64,000 nucleotides of DNA from Merzomyia westermanni (GCA_949987695.1 OX465288.1:35663604-35727603), one strand, 5' to 3'; numbered from the stretch's first letter, positions 23,880 through 35,518 are shown. Made by a program: numbers and translations. The notes: a model not told the origin generated them from the sequence alone.

Positions 23880-25003
23880 TCCAAATCCAGAAGGGTTAGA
23901 CAGGGCGTGCCACAAGGTGGTGTCCTATCTTTAATTTTTGTATTTCGAGGCTTTCTCCTGCACCAGAGGGAGTCTCCATAGTATCCTACGCTGACTACTG
24001 TACGATTATAGCTTCGGGTAGTGGCCCCGCTCTATTGGCGAATTCTGTACTATAATCAATTGTTTTATCTGAGACCTTTTCAGCTTCTTCACCGAGCTGA
24101 ATCTGACCCTGTGTCGGACCAAATCGACACTCTCTTTACGAAGTGGAATGCGCAGATAAGGCAAGAGTTAAACGTCCACGTAGATGGAGCAACTCTACCT
24201 ACTGTGAAGCACCGGTGTGGGGTTTGACAATGGCCTCACCTTCGCTAGTCATGCCACCGCAATAGCCTCAAAGGTACAGAGCCGCAACAAGATCCTCAAA
24301 TCGCTTGCCGGTAGCACTTGAGGAAAATATAAAGAGACATTGCTTGCTTCATATATGGGAGCGTACAAAACACCACCGTCATAACTGCCACGGGATTTCT
24401 TCTTATATCATCTGAGGCTCATGTCCAGCAAGAGACTAAACTGCTAAATCTTCGAGAGCACGCGGAACTGTTGAGCCCGTTCAAACCGACATCTGTTGGA
24501 TAAGGTTCGCCCCCTTGACACATAAGGAAGCATCTCCATAAGCACTATGTTGAGATCCGGCGCCACATTACCTTGCCGCTTGATCTGCGTAACCATAGGC
24601 GGGCTCTAAATGACCTCCGAGCAGAGTCGTTAGACGGATCCCTCAAATGTCGGGCTGTGAACCCCGTGATTGGCAGCCAACCACCTGAAATAGCTGAAGA
24701 GAGGCGCGCTCTTCCTAGGGAGAAAAGAGTCATGTTATCAGAGCTTCGTTTTGGATATTGAAATACGTTAAACTCTTGCTTATCCAGACTCAACACTACC
24801 ATACAAAATACTTGCCACGCATGTGGCATGGCCCTTATGATATTAAACACCTGTTCAATTAAACTTACTCTTCCAGCACCACTATTAGTTTGGTCTAACC
24901 CTGTTTAAACAGCTATTTTCCTTGAACTTCCGTTAGAAGATCTTGAAGACGATTCTCAGAGTGTTCGTGCCGATTGGGCGAACCACTGCTTACAACAACA
25001 ACA
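23880..25003 (+). pseudogene. Jockey-like non-LTR retrotransposon fragment (RT to tail)
   Basis: Starts inside the reverse transcriptase with RQGVPQGGVLSLIF (near 23896), then SPAPEGVSIVSYADYCTIIA (near 23954), where the catalytic YADD has become YADY. Next come a thumb-like segment matching TKWNAQIRQELNVHVDGA (24145-24195), LKSLAGSTXGKYKETLLAS (near 24297) and a C-terminal part with EIAEERRALPREKRVMLSEL (about 24690-24745) and a Cys-rich remnant, CHACGMA. The fragment ends with TTACAACAACAACAAG at 24988-25003, a typical CAA tail. It has several stops and frameshifts and is 5' truncated, as LINE insertions commonly are. A minus-strand relative lies at 44380-45400. Confidence 0.8.
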
Positions 25004-25250
25004 AGAGAAGCCTGAAATATTTAAGCATCTTCCTTGTAAGTGTCCTACACTACGGGACAAAAGACTAAAATACATGGGGTCCGTTTATTTCAATCACCTC
25101 CGCGAATTATTTTGGATAAAGTCAAATAATATACTACGCTTTGCGGAAACCACAACATGGTTTGAGTAGAAGGTTCATTAGATCCAAGTGTAATCACAAA
25201 GGGCTCTTGGGGCCTAAGTGTGCTGGTATGGAAACATTGATCATTGATTG
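25004..25250 (+). pseudogene. C-terminal tail of an RNase H-type LINE (3' half of a split element)
   Basis: EKPEIFKHLPCKCPTLRDK followed by RLKYMGSVYFNHLRELFWIK reads in one frame from 25004 and resembles the zinc-knuckle-like tail that follows RNase H in I/LOA/R1-style elements. It begins directly after the CAA tail of the jockey-like fragment. The end near 25220, GGGGCCTAAGTGTGCTGGTATGG, looks like the 3' untranslated end seen reversed at 32241-32270. Confidence 0.6.
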
Positions 25251-26792
25251 CCTATGGTGAGAGTACTTACAAGTGTCATCAGAATACTTTTTGCCATCGC
25301 ACCTACCACCACGTCAACGAGTTCCTTACGCAGAAGCTTTCACGACTAGGGGGAGTAGGAGAAATCGATCCACTTCTTTTTTTCTCTATGTCCAGAACTG
25401 CAGACCAGGCGACTCTGATTTCTAAGGCATAGGTGAATCAAGTGGATATTTCACTTCTTCTTAAGTTCATATGCTGGATGTATGTGTTCCACCCGGCATT
25501 CACAATGAACATAATTGTGTCCGAATGGAAGTATGGGATATACCCGTACCTAACATATGTTTTAAAATGAACAAAGAAACCCTTTCTCCGACTGGGTCCG
25601 ACTAACACACGCCGCTCAAATCCAACTTAACGGACATTTATTAGACCCCACATACGTGTGAGCACATACTGGTGCCTACTTGCTAATTCATGTGTGAGTA
25701 AGCGTTTCACTCTCTTTGATTGTCCTTCTAATAGCCATAAGTTCTGTTTCCTTATGTTTTTTTTTTTGTTTTTGATTATCTTTATTTGGCTGGTGCATTG
25801 TCATTGGTGTCATCAACATCAACAGAAACGCCAGCATAATCAGGCAAAGTCAACAACAAAGAAAAGGGCAACAACAATAACATTTACAATAACAACAATC
25901 ATGTGCCAAATTGTCAAACATTCGCATGGAAGACAAAAAAAATAAAAATATTCACCCTTTACTGGCCTAACCCCCTTTCGCTCACGGCTCCCTTGACGTT
26001 TTGCTGCCCCAAAGAGGGCAATGACAGCGTTGTCAGTGTTGACAGCAGTGCTGGCAACAACAACAATAACAAGATTAGTTATAACAATTCTCTGACGGGC
26101 AGCATCATAAACACCGCAAATAGCCATCAAAACTAACAACCAATATCTCGAGGCTGACGACTGCTGCTGTCAAACCAGCTGACGGCAACCCATCACACCC
26201 GCACAATGGTAAACCTTCAAGCCACAGCGTACGTGAGTTGCTTACCGAGCATTTAGCATCATTAGCACCGATCAGCATAAACTAGACGCATCACATACTA
26301 CATACCATTGTACAAACGCCATCCACATTGTCGGTCGGTGAGGAAAAGTGTCCGCTGCATCCTCGTAAAGACAATTTTTAATAGCTGTCGCTTGGCAAAT
26401 AATGGCGAATTTTAGTTTCAAAATCACAATAAAAATCTGTAAACCTTAAGAATCTATAAAATAATATATATATATACATATGTAAACATAAATGTATTTA
26501 TATACATAATTATTAGGGTGGGTTGAAAAGTAAAAAAAAATTGTTGAGGGAATAATATGTACCAAGGTAAGCAAACGATTAAAATAACTTTCTAGTAACT
26601 TAATTCGTAATTTTTTCGAGTTCAAGACCGGTTTATATTGATTATCGTTCAATTATTTTTGTTGCCTTTAATTATGCGAATAATTTAAATTTACGATCCG
26701 GCACAGTAAAGAGTTCCCGGCAAAGGCTTCAGATTGAAGTTGATGTATCGAATAACTCGAAATGAATTAAAAAAAATTCAGTATCATTTGTT
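25251..26792. other. No gene recognised; CAA-rich spacer
   Basis: CAACAACAA-type tracts at 25820-26070 and a TA/CATA microsatellite at 26460-26510. The opposing frames at 25840-26139 are composition artefacts. No domain is seen. Confidence 0.4.
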
Positions 26793-27125
26793 CAGTGGCC
26801 TTGAGTACCGTAAATTGAAATAACTATAGTACCATGACTATAAACGAGCTCAAGGCCAATAATAATAATTTTTCTTTTTATTGCTTTTTTGTACCAACAA
26901 ATGAACGAAAATCGACACTGATGATGGCAAAACGCCGAAACCGGCTTGTCTCAAAACCAAATTTGACAAGGGATGACGAAAAATCGTTCCAATATACATA
27001 CATCAACAATTTTTTGTTGATTTTACAGCCAGTAATAATGAAGCCTAGCGGCATCCGAAATGGATCTGTAAGAAAAACTATGGCGGTTGTCTCTAAAAAA
27101 TATTTCTACTCTATTCAATTAAGCA
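26793..27125 (+). mobile_element. GAGCTC-family element with hammerhead-like core
   Basis: The left side holds a small inverted repeat: GTGGCCTTGAGTAC near 26793 and GAGCTCAAGGCC near 26847. The interior contains CTGATGATGGCAAAACGCC followed by GAAACCGGCTTGTC (26919-26952), close to the conserved core of hammerhead ribozymes (CUGAUGA, stem II, GAAAC, then GUC). The right part (27060-27125) matches the spacer of the 9.8-kb hairpin in reverse. Hammerheads of this style are known from Penelope-like retroelements; membership is inference, because stems I and III are weak here. No reverse transcriptase is present. Confidence 0.5.
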
Positions 27126-27623
27126 ATGTAGTTACACCAACTTTTCAAATTATATATTTATTTATATTTTTATAATAAATTAGAAACAGTTTGAATGAAA
27201 CAATTCTTAAAAAAAAATAATTTGATAACATTATTTTCATGTTAGTGGAAAATTGGGAAAGCAATCAAGATATACAAGTTTTAGTCGATGTTTTTTTAAC
27301 ATGCTCATTCATAGAAGTTTACTCCATAAAACGTATAAACAAAGTAAACGGAAATTAAATCATGATACTAAAATTTTATGGCTCAAAAAACTATATTTTC
27401 GGTATTCTGTTTTAAAATATTTCAAATTTTTTTTTTATTTAAAAGTATTTTGAACTTCTTTAAGATGCGCACAAAGTTCAGAATTTATATTTATAAGACT
27501 CTTTAATTAGAATTCCAAAAAAAAATTTCAATTCAAATTATGGTTTAAAAATTCCTAAAACATGTAAACTCCCAATGTTGTCTAGTTCTGAAGATGATTT
27601 AGTGATTTAAATGACTTCTACTA
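27126..27623. other. No gene recognised
   Basis: AT-rich sequence between two small elements; the frame at 27253-27453 shows no known domain. Confidence 0.35.
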
Positions 27624-27849
27624 CAGGGTGGCGCAAAAGTAATCCTCCTATCAGAAAATGCTATAAATTTTGCGATTGGCCCCTAAAGTCAGTTTTGTTT
27701 TGACATTTGTGTAGTAAACACATGCGAAATACACGTTAATAAACAATGTTACGCTACACTGCTCCAGAACGCGGAATATTGCTGACTATTTATTTGACCA
27801 ATAATCGGTCGGTGAAAAACGGTTACTGCGCAAACCTTGCGCCACCTTG
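27624..27849 (+). mobile_element. Deleted DD41D element, copy 2 (226 bp, left unit only)
   Basis: TA flanks at 27622-27623 and 27850-27851. It carries the left end (here CAGGGTGGCGCAAAAGTAA), the start of the transposase frame (MLRYTAPERGILL), then GGTTACTGCGCAAA joined almost directly to the right terminus, CTTGCGCCACCTTG. The ACTGCGCAAA junction is the same one found inside the compound copies at 34952 and 62848, so this copy probably descends from a compound form by a further deletion. Confidence 0.85.
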
Positions 27850-28051
27850 TACAACATCACTAATTATAAACTTATTCGAATTGATAGGCTGATTAGAAAT
27901 GGAGGAAGGGTAGAAATTTATTATAAAAGTAATCTCAATGCTAAGATAATTTGCAAAGTCAGATGGCCAAGGACGGAGTACTTAATGGTTGAACTGTTTA
28001 GTCGTTCCACCAAAACTTTTGTCTATTGTGTATAACCCTTATAAGTACATA

Positions 28052-28607
28052 TGGGTGATTACCTTACAAATCGTACGATTTGTACAAAAAAAACTTACTT
28101 TTTTAAAAAAACATCAAATTTATTTCTTGGAATCTCATCAGGATTTTGTCCAAAACAATTTTTTTTTTTTTCAGAGACGTCACTTTAAAATAAAATGGGG
28201 GGTTTAGATGAAAGTGCAGCGCATATTATATATTTTTTTCAAAAATATTTGTGGGGTGGCAAGCATGTAATAATGCTCTAAAAAAATTATTTTTTATTCA
28301 TTATTTTGATTTTATAAAACTAAATATATTTTTCTATTTAGTTATAAAGTAAATATTACCTTCAAAAAAAAAAACCAAAATGATTAGGTTACGACGAGTG
28401 GAACCAAAGATATAGAATTTTGAATGTAGGCAAGTTTGTTTAATCATAGACTCTGCACACATGCAGATTTTTGAAAAAAACTTTTATGGACAAAATCCTT
28501 ATATATGTAGGTGTTTGGTAATTTCTTGCAAGCAACTTGAAAAAAGTTTGAGCCGAATCAAAATTACGAAATTCCAAAAGGTGTGCGATTTGTAAAATAA
28601 TGACCCA
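28052..28607. mobile_element. 556-bp TA-flanked MITE
   Basis: Terminal inverted repeats of about 25 bp: TGGGTGATTACCTTACAAAT on the left and, read inward from the right, TGGGTCATTATTTTACAAAT. TA lies on both sides (28050-28051 and 28608-28609), as expected for Tc1/mariner-type movement. The interior has no transposase and is AT-rich. Confidence 0.75.
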
Positions 28608-30675
28608 TAGGTCTAAAGTCTTTTTATGATGTTTTGTCCTTGCATGGTGTGGAGGGTGGGTAGCTTATTGAATTTTTTTTATTTTTTATTATTATATTAT
28701 TTGGTTTGGCTAAGGCGCTGCATTTATAAATTATTTGTTCTATATAGAATAAGGTTAGGGGACAGTGACTGTATGGTTTCCGCTTGAATCATTTGCTCCA
28801 CAGTTTCCTCATAATTTGGACTTCGGGGGTTTCCATGAAAATGCCTCACTTCTTCCTTAAACTAATTTCAGACAGCAGAAAGGGAAGCAACAAAGTTAGA
28901 TTAACGAATTACCTACATACAAAATTTCCCGTATAAGTATTTTTATTTTTATTTTTTACTTTTATAATATACAATTCTACCCAAAAAAATTTTTAGCCCA
29001 GCCTAGTATTTATTCACACATGTGTGTAAGTATGATTGTGATGTCCCCAACATGTCTGCCACAAGTGCGCGCCAAAAAGATATCATCGCCATAACCAACA
29101 ACAACAACAAAACTGTGGCCACCAACAAACTCTGGTCACCAACATTTCATCTATTTACTACCTACTATTTACTATGCTTACTTCATCCAAAAAAAAAAGA
29201 TTTCGGATTCTAGCCAGTTACCGATTTAAGTAACCCGCCAGCATTTATTCCATATCCTTTATTTTTCGTTGGCCTGAAGCAGCGGCATATTCACAACCAT
29301 AAAATGTATTCAACGAACCATTCACTACCGCAGCCCACAAATCCGCAATCCGCTTGCAGCCACAGTAGACGCGCCACGCCGTACACAGCTGACACACACT
29401 GCATACTTGGATGCTGCCGTATTTATATTAAGACCATCAAAAGGGTAGCTTTACTAGGTGGTGACGACGCGGCTCCATTCCACCACCATCCCCACACAAA
29501 TCTTCTTCGCTTAAAGCCGTCTTGTTGAGCGCTTACTCGGCCACCAAAAATTTACCAACTCTTCGTTTAGCCGGTGGCTACGTTTGACTGTTGGTGCAAT
29601 TCCTGTGGCAATTGTTTGGCGCTACTTTCTTCTCAAGCAAATGCTTACTCATGTCAGTTTCTTGATAGACTCGCTCTTGTGCCTGTATTTAATACGACAG
29701 TATTTGATATGCGGCTTTCACTTAGAGAACTCATATGCAGCGAATTTATTAACGATACAGAAATGATTAGCGCGCATGTTGATAGAGGGTGTTGGATCTA
29801 AAAAAGTTATGCAAAGGGTTTGCAGAACTTCATAATATCAGCTGATCACAAAACTAAATGAATGGATTGGAGACGAAATTAAAACGAATGACTTCATTCT
29901 GACAGACGTCGCCGAAACAAATTCACTTCGATGAGCGTGGAAATTGAGGCTATACAGTTTCGTTTAGGCTGAGAGGATGGATGTGGGATTTTCCATACTT
30001 CCACTCGCAGACATTTTTATCCATTGTGAATACCGTTTTGTCAGTTCCAGCCGGGGACACATTCGTCATCATTATCATCTTCGATATTATCATTTACTGA
30101 CGTCAAGGGAGACCACGTCATCCTCGATATACTTTTTCCATCACAGTCCAGGCCTCTCTCTACCTCTGCTGTTGAGAGCAGTTATTGATAGGAAACCGTT
30201 TTGTGACAAACCTTCTTTCCAGCGCAGGCTTTTGCCTTTAATTCGATTCACTATGCTCTCGATTACTCCATATCATCTTCTTTCGACGCCGTCCATTAAT
30301 CCGAGCCGCATATGAATGATGAGAACTTTGTAGCACTTATTGGCCGGCGTTATATCATTTGAACTTCTCCGGTCCTGGGCATTCACAAACGAAAGGATGA
30401 ATCGATTCATTCATTCATCATTCTGACAGCTTCAGCAGATGGAACTTGTTGCCATCGTCAGAGCGTCGGTGCAACAACACAGTGCCCAATTATGACCACG
30501 GTAAGTACTGTTATTACAGTTTTGTTTTGTTTTAGAAGCATGGTCATTAGGTCTAACAAAAGTGCGACGTGTTAAGTCTTTGAATCGATCTTGTTTGTAT
30601 TTAGTCTGGAGACGTAAAGGTACGGCCACGGTCGTATTCTGCTGAATAAAAACAACTCCTATATCAAAAAAAAAA
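28608..30675. other. No gene recognised; possible retroposed 3' end
   Basis: Spacer with a CAACAACAA tract near 29097 and CATCATTATCATC near 30066. At 30644 there is AATAAA followed about 20 bp later by 11 A residues (30666-30676), a pattern like the 3' end of a reverse-transcribed mRNA. The frame before it (ending RKGTATVVFC near 30642) is not a family I recognise. The other frames at 29022-30629 have no known domain. Confidence 0.35.
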
Positions 30676-31386
30676 ATGGATTACATCTGTCCCAGGACAG
30701 TCTTAGACACGAACTTCAAGATTATATTCCCTTACAGAAAGGACTGGAAGGAGGAGGAATTCTCTCAGAAATTCGACATTTCAGTATTCACGGACGGATC
30801 AAAAATGGCCTACGGAGTAGGAGGTGGCACTTTTGCCGCACTTCCGGCTATGTCCCTATCTATGCGTCTACCAGACTCAGCTTGCGTTTTTCTATCCGAA
30901 ATCTACGCTATTCAGGCGGCTTGCAGGGCATTACTGAGTTTGAATATCACCGGTAATAGGATAGCCATTTTCTGTGACAGCCAGGCGGTTCTTCTTGCTC
31001 TTGGGTCGACAACGATTGCATCGAGCCTGGTTAGTCAGTGCAGGGAGTGTGTCATGAACTTGGCTTATCGGCATATTGTTTCTCTAATATGGGTGCCGGG
31101 GCATCGTAACATACAGGGAAACGAGATGGCCGATGAACTAGTTCGGCGTGGATCGGCTCTTGATGCCTCGGAGGCGAAGTGGGTCCTTGCACCCCTGGGA
31201 CTCGTCGAGGTCCGAATCTCCCAGCACTGGCTTAGCAAAACTAAGGATGAATGGAAGCGTTTTCAGTCCTCCAGAGTAGCAAGGAGTCTATGGCCCTCCT
31301 ACATCGAAACACGTTCTTCAAACCTTCTGAACATTTCGGTGAAACAGAACGGAGAAATCCCTTTTCGGGAACCATTCCGAGCTTGA
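30676..31386 (+). pseudogene. RNase H domain of a non-LTR retrotransposon, 5' truncated
   Basis: A 236-codon open frame covering a complete-looking RNase H fold. Catalytic positions can be placed: Asp40 in ISVFTDGSK, Glu75 in CVFLSEIYAIQA, Asp101 in IAIFCDSQAVLL, and Asp153 in GNEMADEL after the conserved VSLIWVPGHRNIQGNE. This domain degrades template RNA during target-primed reverse transcription in I/LOA/R1-like LINEs. The reverse transcriptase and endonuclease that should precede it are missing. The ATG follows a run of A residues and may be fortuitous. Downstream to about 31640 lies decayed C-terminal or 3' untranslated sequence. The open frame is longer than those of the other LINE fragments here, so this is the youngest of them, but alone it cannot mobilise. 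Confidence 0.85.
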
Positions 31387-31799
31387 AAATATTAAGCCCG
31401 GGGAGCTTTTAAAATTCTTGAACTCAACGTCATGGATAAAGGGGGACGGAAGCCCCACCAAGGCTCTTAAGATTTTGCTATCTTTCTTCTATAGTTTTTC
31501 ATTGGTTATTTCACGAGATGTGATATCAAAGCGGCGCATTAGCGCTAATTGCAGTCGCATGGGACTCGCCACTCCAACCAACCAACCAAGTATTACTTTC
31601 TTCAGATGTTTATCGGAACTAACTAGTCTAATCGAAAAGTGAGAGTGGTCCGACAGTGTGTGAAATAGAGTTTTAATAGGACAACTCCATTATTGGCTAT
31701 GTTGACTAGGCAGAGTGAAGTCCTATCACAACAATAATAGAGATCCAGTTTCCTTGCATGTTACGGTTAGCCCTCAGCCGTTTCAATGTCCACTTCCTG

Positions 31800-32100
31800 A
31801 AACTATGAGAGTAAAAGCGGTATCATCCACCCTGGTGATTAGGGGTTAGAAGGTAGGTACGCCTGCCGTAAAAGCCAACTAAAATCCTCAAAGGGTAATG
31901 AAGTGCAACTTGATGGTTGATCTACGGATATGTTGCCCCTCACCTCTCATTACGAACCAAATCGTGCCGGCGACAGACGGGCGTATGCCGCAAGGTCTTA
32001 CCGGAGTGTGCCGGGTTCATACCTGGTAAACGACTGCCATTTTGACAAACGGCGTACCCCTTTGGAGAGTGTTTTTGTCAGTAAAACCAACAGCAAGAAG
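31800..32100 (+). repeat. Dispersed repeat family C, copy 1
   Basis: GGTAGGTACGCCTGCCGTAAAA then CAACTTGATGGTTGATCTACGGATATG matches, in reverse, 58690-58990. The similarity extends on to a part reading ACCAAATCGTGCCGG and ATGCCGCAAGGTCT. The moderate GC content, unusual here, suggests a retroelement 5' region, but no frame is conserved between the copies. Confidence 0.6.
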
Positions 32101-32220
32101 CTCGTTATTCTTAAAGTCTGTAGATACGAATGTTCTCTCATCCAAAAGGCTTAGGACTAAACATGCTAACCAAGTAACTGGAAGGTAAATTTCTCACCAG
32201 TCGCCCAATACGACAGCCTT

Positions 32221-32840
32221 AGTATCAGTTAGGTTAGGTTGAAGTGGCTTCCGCATGAGCACACTTTTGCCAATATCAGAAGGCCCTTTGTGATACCACG
32301 TAAAGACACCCTTACACCTCCTCTTCGAACCAATTTAATGACCTCATGAAGGCCTTCCAGGCCTTGATGTCATACTCCGCAATTTGACGGATGTTATCCA
32401 GGAAGGCCATTTCTGGAAAATCCGTCTGGCTTAGCGCGGGGCAATTGCAGACGAGGTGTTCCACACTTTCTTCCTCTTCATCATCTTTGCAGCTGCTACA
32501 GCAACGTAGATAGGGGACACCTAGCCTCTACGCGTACCTCCCAATAAGGCAATTCCAAGTTAGTATTCCTATGAACTTAGAAATTTCAGCACTTCTTAGG
32601 GTTTAGACTTGTGAAGATCGCTTGGGATCCCTTTTTGGCCAGGTTTGCTTGGATATTCGACATCCTGGGGTTTGTTGTCATCTGTCATTAGTGTTTCGGT
32701 AGGTATATTCGTTCAGCAGTGGCAAAGGGTATAGCAAAGCGTTCTTTGTCAGGAAGAACCTGCTTGGTCGTGCCCTGCGCCTATCCAGCTCATCTGCCCT
32801 ACAGTTTTCCTCAGAGGTTCAGAGTTGAATGAGTGAGAGC
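32221..32840 (-). pseudogene. C-terminal part of an RNase H-type LINE
   Basis: On the minus strand, a frame reading CCSSCKDDEEEESVEHLVCN then CPALSQTDFPEMAFLDNIRQ (about 32500-32385) is the Cys/His-rich tail that ends many RNase H-bearing LINEs. The 3' end reads TGGTATCACAAAGGGCC and then GTGTGCTCATGCGGAAGCC near 32290-32245. Upstream sequence to 32840 is decayed, with stops. It is on the opposite strand to the RNase H fragment at 30676, so the two are separate insertions. Confidence 0.7.
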
Positions 32841-34300
32841 TAAAGGATTTTATGGTGGCTTGGCTTTCGCTAGTCATAAAGATTTTCTTAGCGATAGAGT
32901 CCCTTCCTTATCATGCCTTGGCTTCCATGATTACATAAACCTCAGCCTGGAAGACGCTACAATGACCATTCAGTCTGAAAGAGAGTTCCAGGTCGCGATC
33001 CCTTTACCAGTTACAAAAGCGGTATTTGGAAGACACCTTCAAGTACCTAATATCTCTAACTTTCCATCTACAACCAGAAATGTGATACCAATTTTGAGCT
33101 AGCCGAAATAAATCTACCTTAGGACTGTCAGAACTGGGCAATAGCATCGCTATGAAAAGCGGACACTTGAAAGTATTGCTTGGGTATTGTGCTAGAACTA
33201 AAAACTTCGCCATTTGGTTTTAGGATAATTCTGAGCTAGTCAAACTTTCCGTGGAGTATTTGGGATTCCAACCGTTACGCTTTTCAAGCTCCTTCTTGGA
33301 AACTGAAATGTTGAATATCCGTTTGAAAATATAATCCGATGTGTTCCATGAGATTTATTATGGGCAAACCAATATTAATAATGTTTCAGCTTAAAGGGAT
33401 GTACCTCGTTCCATTTCTTAGTATCTCATGAGCTTCCGAGTCGGCGATATTTTAAAAGCTTTTTTATGTTTGTTTTTATATTCCAGCGAATTACACTTTC
33501 TGTGCACACATCATTTGAAGTAATACGCAGACATTTTGTAGACATGTAGAATCGTGAGACAACGATAACATTACCGTAACGATTACAACCACAAGCGAAC
33601 CTTATGATCTCCACATATGTCTGTATATATCTATTTACAAACTGGAAGCAGAAATCCATCTCAACTAGTGACAAACAATTGCCACATCAGGCAGGACAAA
33701 CTAAGCGCATCCTGCAACGTTATACGAGTATTGATAGAGCACAGAAAGAAATTTGTACATACCCTGTAGGAAAAAGCTCTAGTTTTAAACTGATGCGTTT
33801 CCAGTGAATTCGGAACCACTATTAGTTGGTCTGCAATCTCTTTTCTAAGTAATCAACTGGCGAATATAATGTGGTGATGTCATAGGAGGTAAGAATTTTT
33901 CCCGTTGCATTCCTTTTTCTATAGTTCCGAACTAGTTGAATATTCTAAAGTTTATAACTAGTTAGTTTATTGGTGTTATTTTGATGGTTCCGAACTAGAC
34001 CAGAATTCTACAGACTGCTGAATCAGATAAGAAACTTTACGATTTCAAAGCGTATGGCAATTGTTCTGAACCGTTAAAGAAACATACAAATTGGAACTGG
34101 CACGCCATTGTAGACGTTTAACTCAGTACTTATTTGGGACCAATTTATTTGTTTTATATTTTACTTATATTTTCATTTTATTTGTTTAAAAAAAACTGTT
34201 AAATTCGAATTATTATTATTAGTAACCTAAATTTTTAATTTGCGAGCTTTATTTAAATTGTTTTTAGAAACCAGCAATAATTACTTTTACAAAGTACTAG
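32841..34300. other. No gene recognised
   Basis: The first 250 bp may be further decayed retroelement DNA. GAACTAGTTGAATATTC and TAACTAGTTAG near 33930-33965 echo the ACTAGT clusters at 8.9 kb and 36.0 kb. No domain is seen. Confidence 0.35.
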
Positions 34301-34740
34301 TAAGCCCGGCCCGCTGTATCTCAGAACTAATAATAGACAGAGTCCGATTTTTATCATTATATCCCATACTAGATAAGATGTGGAATTTAATTACATCGCT
34401 TATTGCAGCACTCATTATTACCTTTCGTTTGATACCCATATTGTACTAACATATTTTGGGTTACTTTGATCCACATCAGTACAATTGACATCTTAAATTT
34501 TAAGTTAAACGTCTATTAATATAACGGTAAAAGTTCCTTTCAATTCCATTTAGCGGTTTTTGAGTGATGCGCGACCAAACATACAGACACATAGACAGAG
34601 AGACAAAAATTCTAAAAACTGTTGATTTGGCTTCTATTTGCTTAATAATGGTAACTCCTATCGAATTTTTCTTAAATATCTGCAATATACAGACATTTTA
34701 CAATTTTATTATATCGAGCCCTAACCGCAATTTTGGCGTA
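34301..34740 (+). repeat. Dispersed repeat family B, copy 3
   Basis: Same order as 2031-2430: TTAATTACATCGCTTATTGC, GATACCCATATTG, TTTTAAGTTAAACGTC, TTTTTGAGTGATGCGCGACC, then an ACAGACACATAGACAGAGAG tract and CTCCTATCGAATTTTTCTTA. This and the 2-kb copy are the fullest versions. Confidence 0.6.
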
Positions 34741-34951
34741 ACCAACCAAATTTAGAAAATCAGTATTTTCACAGATATCGATAGTTCTGTTTATTTTAAA
34801 TCACTTCACAAAATATCACAAATGTGGTATGTACCCTTACAAAAATAAAGCAAAGGCAATAATGATGTAAGTTACATTTTCGTTAAAAAAATTTTTATAT
34901 TTGTAAACTAAAAAACCTTTCTCCTGTAAAATTTTATTTTTGTTGGTTATA

Positions 34952-35518
34952 CAGGATGGCGCAAAAGTAATCCTCCTATCAGAAAATGCTATAAATTTTG
35001 CGATTGGCCCCTAAAGTCAGTTCTGTTTTGACATTTGTGTAGTAAACACATGCGAAATACACGTTAATAAACAATGTCACGCTACACTGCTCCAGAACGC
35101 GGAATATTGCTGACTATTTATTTGACCAATAATCGGTCGGTGAAAAACGGTTACTGCGCAAAAGTAATCCTCCTATCAGAAAATGCTATAAATTTTGCTA
35201 TTGGCCCCTAAAGTCAGTTCTGTTTTGACATTTGTGTAGTAAACACATGCGAAATACACGCTAATTAACAATGTTACGCTACACTGCTCCAAAACGCGGA
35301 ATATTGCTGACTATTTACTTGACCAATAATCGGTCGGGTCCAAACGGCTACTGTGAATGGTGAGCGCTACAGAGCAATGATCAACGAGTTCTTTTTGCCG
35401 CAACTTGATGAATTGGGACTGGAAAACATGTGGTTCCAACAAGACGGTGCAACAGCACACACTGCACGTGCCACAACCGATATGCTGAACATCGGAGGCT
35501 TACTTTTGCGCCACCTTG
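34952..35518 (+). mobile_element. Deleted DD41D element, copy 3 (compound form, 567 bp)
   Basis: TA flanks at 34950-34951 and 35519-35520. Structure: a left unit (end, leader, MLRYTAPERG start) as far as GGTTACTGCGCAAAAGTAAT near 35150, then a second left unit lacking the first few bases of the terminus, then the transposase middle (VNGERYRAMINEFF, WFQQDGATAHTA) and the right terminus. The left half is thus present twice. The right outer end is immediately followed by TTTTA satellite. The copy at 62848 has the same architecture. Confidence 0.9.
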
